Shown one piece after another: positions 61,045 through 64,000 of a DNA stretch of 64,000 bases. The DNA comes from Gigantopelta aegis. Taxonomy: Eukaryota; Mollusca; Gastropoda; Neomphalida; Peltospiridae. The DNA lies in contig NC_054708.1 of the NCBI RefSeq assembly GCF_016097555.1, positions 24,730,343-24,794,342 on the forward strand, read 5' to 3'. Numbering within the stretch: the first letter of the stretch is position 1; each line of letters starts with the position of its first letter. The notes below the pieces were generated by a model that was given only the letters and a program-made list of their open reading frames with translations, was not told the origin of the DNA and did no database searches. Made by a program: the position numbers and the translations under genes.

Positions 61045-61217
61045 TTAAATTTCCAGAGGTAGACATTGTTCTCCATTAATTCCACCGAGGCGGTCCGATC
61101 TCATGATCTTAACCATCTCATTTAATCGCTCTACGAATACCGAATACTGACCACTCTTAGCATCACCCCACAGCCATGGTTCTTCTTCATTGGCCCGTTG
61201 AGCTATTTCATGCTGTG
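61045..61217 (-). CDS. possible terminal exon of an unknown gene
   Basis: After an AG at 61218-61219 the minus strand reads QHEIAQRANEEEPWLWGDAK, then SGQYSVFVERLNEMVKIMRS and DRLGGINGEQCLPLEI before TAA. The composition (charged, with W, Y, F spread out, and no repeat) looks like real protein. I do not recognise the family. The acceptor has a poor pyrimidine tract, and no upstream exon was found in the window. Confidence 0.4.
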
Positions 61218-61359
61218 CTACACATATTATGGTACATATTATCAAATCTAGATTAGAGATCATATAAAATACATATTTGCTGATAACAGAAACGAGCAGC
61301 TTCTCTGCCAGCAATGGTACACATTTTAGTTTCCCTTTCTTTTCTTTTTTCTTTTTTGA

Positions 61360-61500
61360 GGGGCGGGACGTAACCGAGTGTTAAAACGCTCGCCTGATGC
61401 GCGGTCGGTTTAGGGTCTATCCCCGTCGATGGGCCCGTTGGGATATGTATCGCCGTGGTATGTGTTATCCTGTGTATGGGATGTTGCATATAAAAATATA
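61360..61500 (+). mobile_element. SINE head, subfamily uncertain, truncated
   Basis: GGGGCGGGACGTAACCGAGTG, GCGCGGTCGGTTTAGGGTCT, GATGGGCCCGTTGGGATA and GGGATGTTGCATATAAAAAT; the tail is missing. Confidence 0.85.
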
Positions 61501-61564
61501 TAAAGACGTTCATATGTTTATTCCACGTAGTGATAGTATCCATACATATCTACGATTTTTTTTC

Positions 61565-61880
61565 TTTGTTTGTTTTGTTTAACGACACCACTGGAGCACA
61601 TTGATTAATTAATTATGTCAAACATTTGGTAATTCTGATTCGTAGTTATCAGAGAAAACGCGCTATATTTGTTTTTCTAATGTAGCAAGGGATCTTTTAT
61701 ATTCACTTTCCAACAGACAGGAAAACATTTACCACGGTCTTTGTCTAGTTGCGGTGCACTGGTTGGAACGAGAAAAAAATCCAAATCAGCTGAATGGATC
61801 CACCGAGGTGATTCGATCCTGCGACGCAAACCCTTCAAGCGAGCACTCAACAAACTGAGCTAGATCCTGCCTCTGGGGTG
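61565..61880 (-). mobile_element. SINE, subfamily 2, near full length, minus strand
   Basis: TGTTTAACGACACCACTGGA, GTGCACTGGTTGGAACGAGA and ATTCGATCCTGCGACGCAAA up to CTGAGCTAGATCCTGCC. The head resembles the variant at 48958 rather than the common one. Confidence 0.87.
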
Positions 61881-61884
61881 TAAG

Positions 61885-62620
61885 AAGTGCACACACATAT
61901 ATACTGATGGAAAGAAATAAAGGATCACACAGATAGCAACAAGATATAATGACTGCATTAAAAAACAATTCATATTGTTAAAGGTTGACTGGGAGCATAT
62001 AGGCAGCACTTTCAGTACTACAGACATTCAATCCCACATTACAACTTGGTATGAAATACAGCCATTACTACGCTAGTTGTGAATTAAATTTGGTCTACAA
62101 TTTAATGTGTTCCCTTATTTCTTTCCATCAATATATATTTAAATATTCACCATTAGCCTAGTAGAACATGTTATATTCCTTCGGTTACATTATTTTCATA
62201 TCTATTCACACTCAATATGGATTTGAAAACACAATAATAATAACAGTATTACTGCATACATATTTTAAACGCTATTATTGCTTTGTTAGAGCAATTGTTT
62301 CCTTTGCCACTTTACATAATACGCAGTATGCATGATGGTAAATTATTAAATGAAACTATATACCTCGAATTCATTAGATTTAATAATATAATGATCAGAA
62401 GAAGAAAAAACTAAAGAATAATCCACAGAGTGATGTGGTATCCAGCAAAACCAGAAACTGAACAGCAGTTCTTAGTATATTAATTTGTTTGAGTATTCTA
62501 TTGCCATTGTAATACTCTGTAATTTGTATTAAAATTTAACATGGTTTGAGATGTATTATATGTTTTACATTGCTCTACTAACTTAGGCAGACCTTAGGTT
62601 ATTCTGTGTTAACAGGGAAC
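61885..62620. other. intergenic, nothing recognised
   Basis: No supported exon or repeat. Confidence 0.5.
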
Positions 62621-62699
62621 CGAAGAATTGACTTTTTAAAACGTTTTAAACCAATGCTAACTGGCATAAATTGTTTTACAAAAACAAAACCCAACAAAA

Positions 62700-62782
62700 C
62701 AAACCCTAAACAAACAACCAGACACAAAAAAAAAAAAAAAAAAAAAAACAGCAACGCCAAAAAAAAAAAAAAAAAAAAAAAA
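62700..62782. repeat. two A runs
   Basis: About 22 A at 62727-62749 and about 22 A at 62760-62782, separated by GCAACGCC. Confidence 0.9.
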
Positions 62783-62859
62783 TTGATAGTAAATCTTAAG
62801 GCAGACATGAATTTTACTTGTAGAATGCAGGAAATTGCATTTCAGGACATCTAGTTTTA

Positions 62860-63450
62860 ACATTTTTAAGGGGGAGCAAACCCCCTAGCGCCCTAGAAAC
62901 ATTGCTTTGCGCCCTCGATGTCAGCTCCCTCCCTCAATGTCTACTTGGTTGCGCCTTTCCTGTTTTTCAAAAATAAAAGTAAATAAAAAGTTCAAACACG
63001 ATCGTATTTCACCTCCATTAGCCGTAGCTAGGATTGTTTTTTTTGTTTGTTTGTTGTTGTTGTTGGGGTTTTTTTTTGGGGGGAGGAGCAACTGAGTAGT
63101 TAATAGTCTGAAACTCCTTAAATAGTTAAGAAGATAATTTTCTTTAAGTTTCTAGAATGCTTTCCGGGGTTTTTTTTCGGGAGGGGGGGGGGGGGGCAAC
63201 TGCCCCACTTGCCCCCCGCTAGTTACGGCCCTGACATTTGTCCCGGCTTGTCCCAACACACAAGTGGACAAAATTTAATGTAAATTCGTGTAGACACAGC
63301 TTGAGATACATCCGCTAGGATGTGCTGCTGATCCCCTTAGCGAAAAAACGTTGTTGACGTCATCAATGATTTGACGTCACATGATTATTACCGTAAGTTT
63401 ATGAAACCGCTTGGAAGATCGGTGAGTTTTTCTTTTGATTTCTTCATTTT
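62860..63450. other. intergenic with G-rich tracts
   Basis: GGGTTTTTTTTTGGGGGG at about 63065 and G runs at 63180-63197. TGCCCCCCGCTAGTTACGGC near 63214 is a phrase common in dispersed repeats. No gene. Confidence 0.55.
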
Positions 63451-63595
63451 CAGGCCCGTAGAAAAAATATCTGAAGAGGGTGTGAAGAGACAATATGTCT
63501 AGTGGAGAGCACAACTCGGAATCTGATTTGTATTTTTAATTATACAGGCCCATACAGGTGGTGGTGGGAGCTGCACGTGTCCCCCACTTGTGAGC

Positions 63596-63634
<39 letters not shown>

Positions 63635-63687
63635 ATGTTTTGCCGTTGTAACCAAAATCTGATATACAGTTTGTATCCGATCCGTTA

Positions 63688-63738
<51 letters not shown>

Positions 63739-63775
63739 CCAAAGTCGTTCCTACGGGCCTGTTATACAGAGTAGA
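63451..63775. repeat. repeat family with CAGGCCCGTAGGAACG-like ends, T and C runs
   Basis: CAGGCCCGTAGAAA at 63453, ACAGGCCCATACAG at 63544 and TCGTTCCTACGGGCCTGTTA at 63748 point both ways. A T run (63598-63630) and a run of about 32 C with (AC)n (63690-63735) lie between. The phrase CGTTCCTACGGGTCTGTATA with a C run and AC repeat also occurs at 16370-16445. Confidence 0.6.
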
Positions 63776-63819
63776 GTAAAACAAAACAAAATATAGCAGG
63801 ATCCCAGTCGAGGCATGGG

Positions 63820-64000
63820 ATTTTTAATCCAGATACCGACTCCAAACCCTGAGTGAGTGCTCCGCAAGTCTCAATGGGTAGGTGTAAACCACTTGCAACG
63901 ACCAGTGATCCATAACTGGTTCAACAAAGGCCATGGTTTGTGTTATCATGCCTGTGGGAAGCGCAAACCCATGTAGTGGCGACAGCGGGTTTCCTCTCAA
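63820..64000 (+). mobile_element. composite SINE running off the window
   Basis: Starts like the third SINE family (CCGACTCCAAACCCTGAGTG and GGGTAGGTGTAAACCACT). It then passes into the subfamily 1 body (CAACAAAGGCCATGGTTTGT, GTAGTGGCGACAGCGGGTTT). Confidence 0.7.

Overview
The window looks like chromosomal DNA from a mollusc, probably a gastropod. It is AT-rich, with interrupted genes, long introns, many simple repeats and tRNA-derived SINEs whose sequences I associate with gastropod genomes. The species call is inference.

About two thirds of the window (4.3-43.1 kb, minus strand) is one large gene. Its exons encode kringle and sushi (CCP) domains. It starts with a first exon ending in ATG-G (42892) and a signal-peptide exon (42227-42301). 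It then runs leftward through six kringle positions and eight sushi exons, and leaves the window at the left edge. Where both exon edges can be placed, the exons are phase 1-1 and a multiple of three long. From the N-terminus the order is K-S-K-S-K-S-S, then K-S-K-S-K-S-S again. Each domain of the first set matches the domain at the same place in the second set, so a seven-exon block was duplicated. The product should be a secreted, or anchored extracellular, disulfide-rich modular protein.

The introns and the right third are filled with mobile DNA. There is a broken I/Nimb-like LINE at 19.9-23.7 kb with several 3' fragments elsewhere. Two SINE subfamilies share the LINE's 3' end. Tc1, mariner and pogo-like elements are flanked by long TA arrays; one Tc1 element (57.9-59.4 kb) has an open transposase frame and matching ends. 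There are also several MITEs and palindromes.

At 49.9-56.8 kb lies a 6.9-kb element with long inverted termini, subterminal arrays of about 142-bp units, and pieces of a large protein that I can only tentatively place among DDE-type transposases. Another element is nested in it. A tRNA-Cys(GCA) gene lies at 60.0 kb, beside a SINE with a perfect 14-bp target-site duplication. A possible terminal exon of an unknown gene is at 61.0-61.2 kb.
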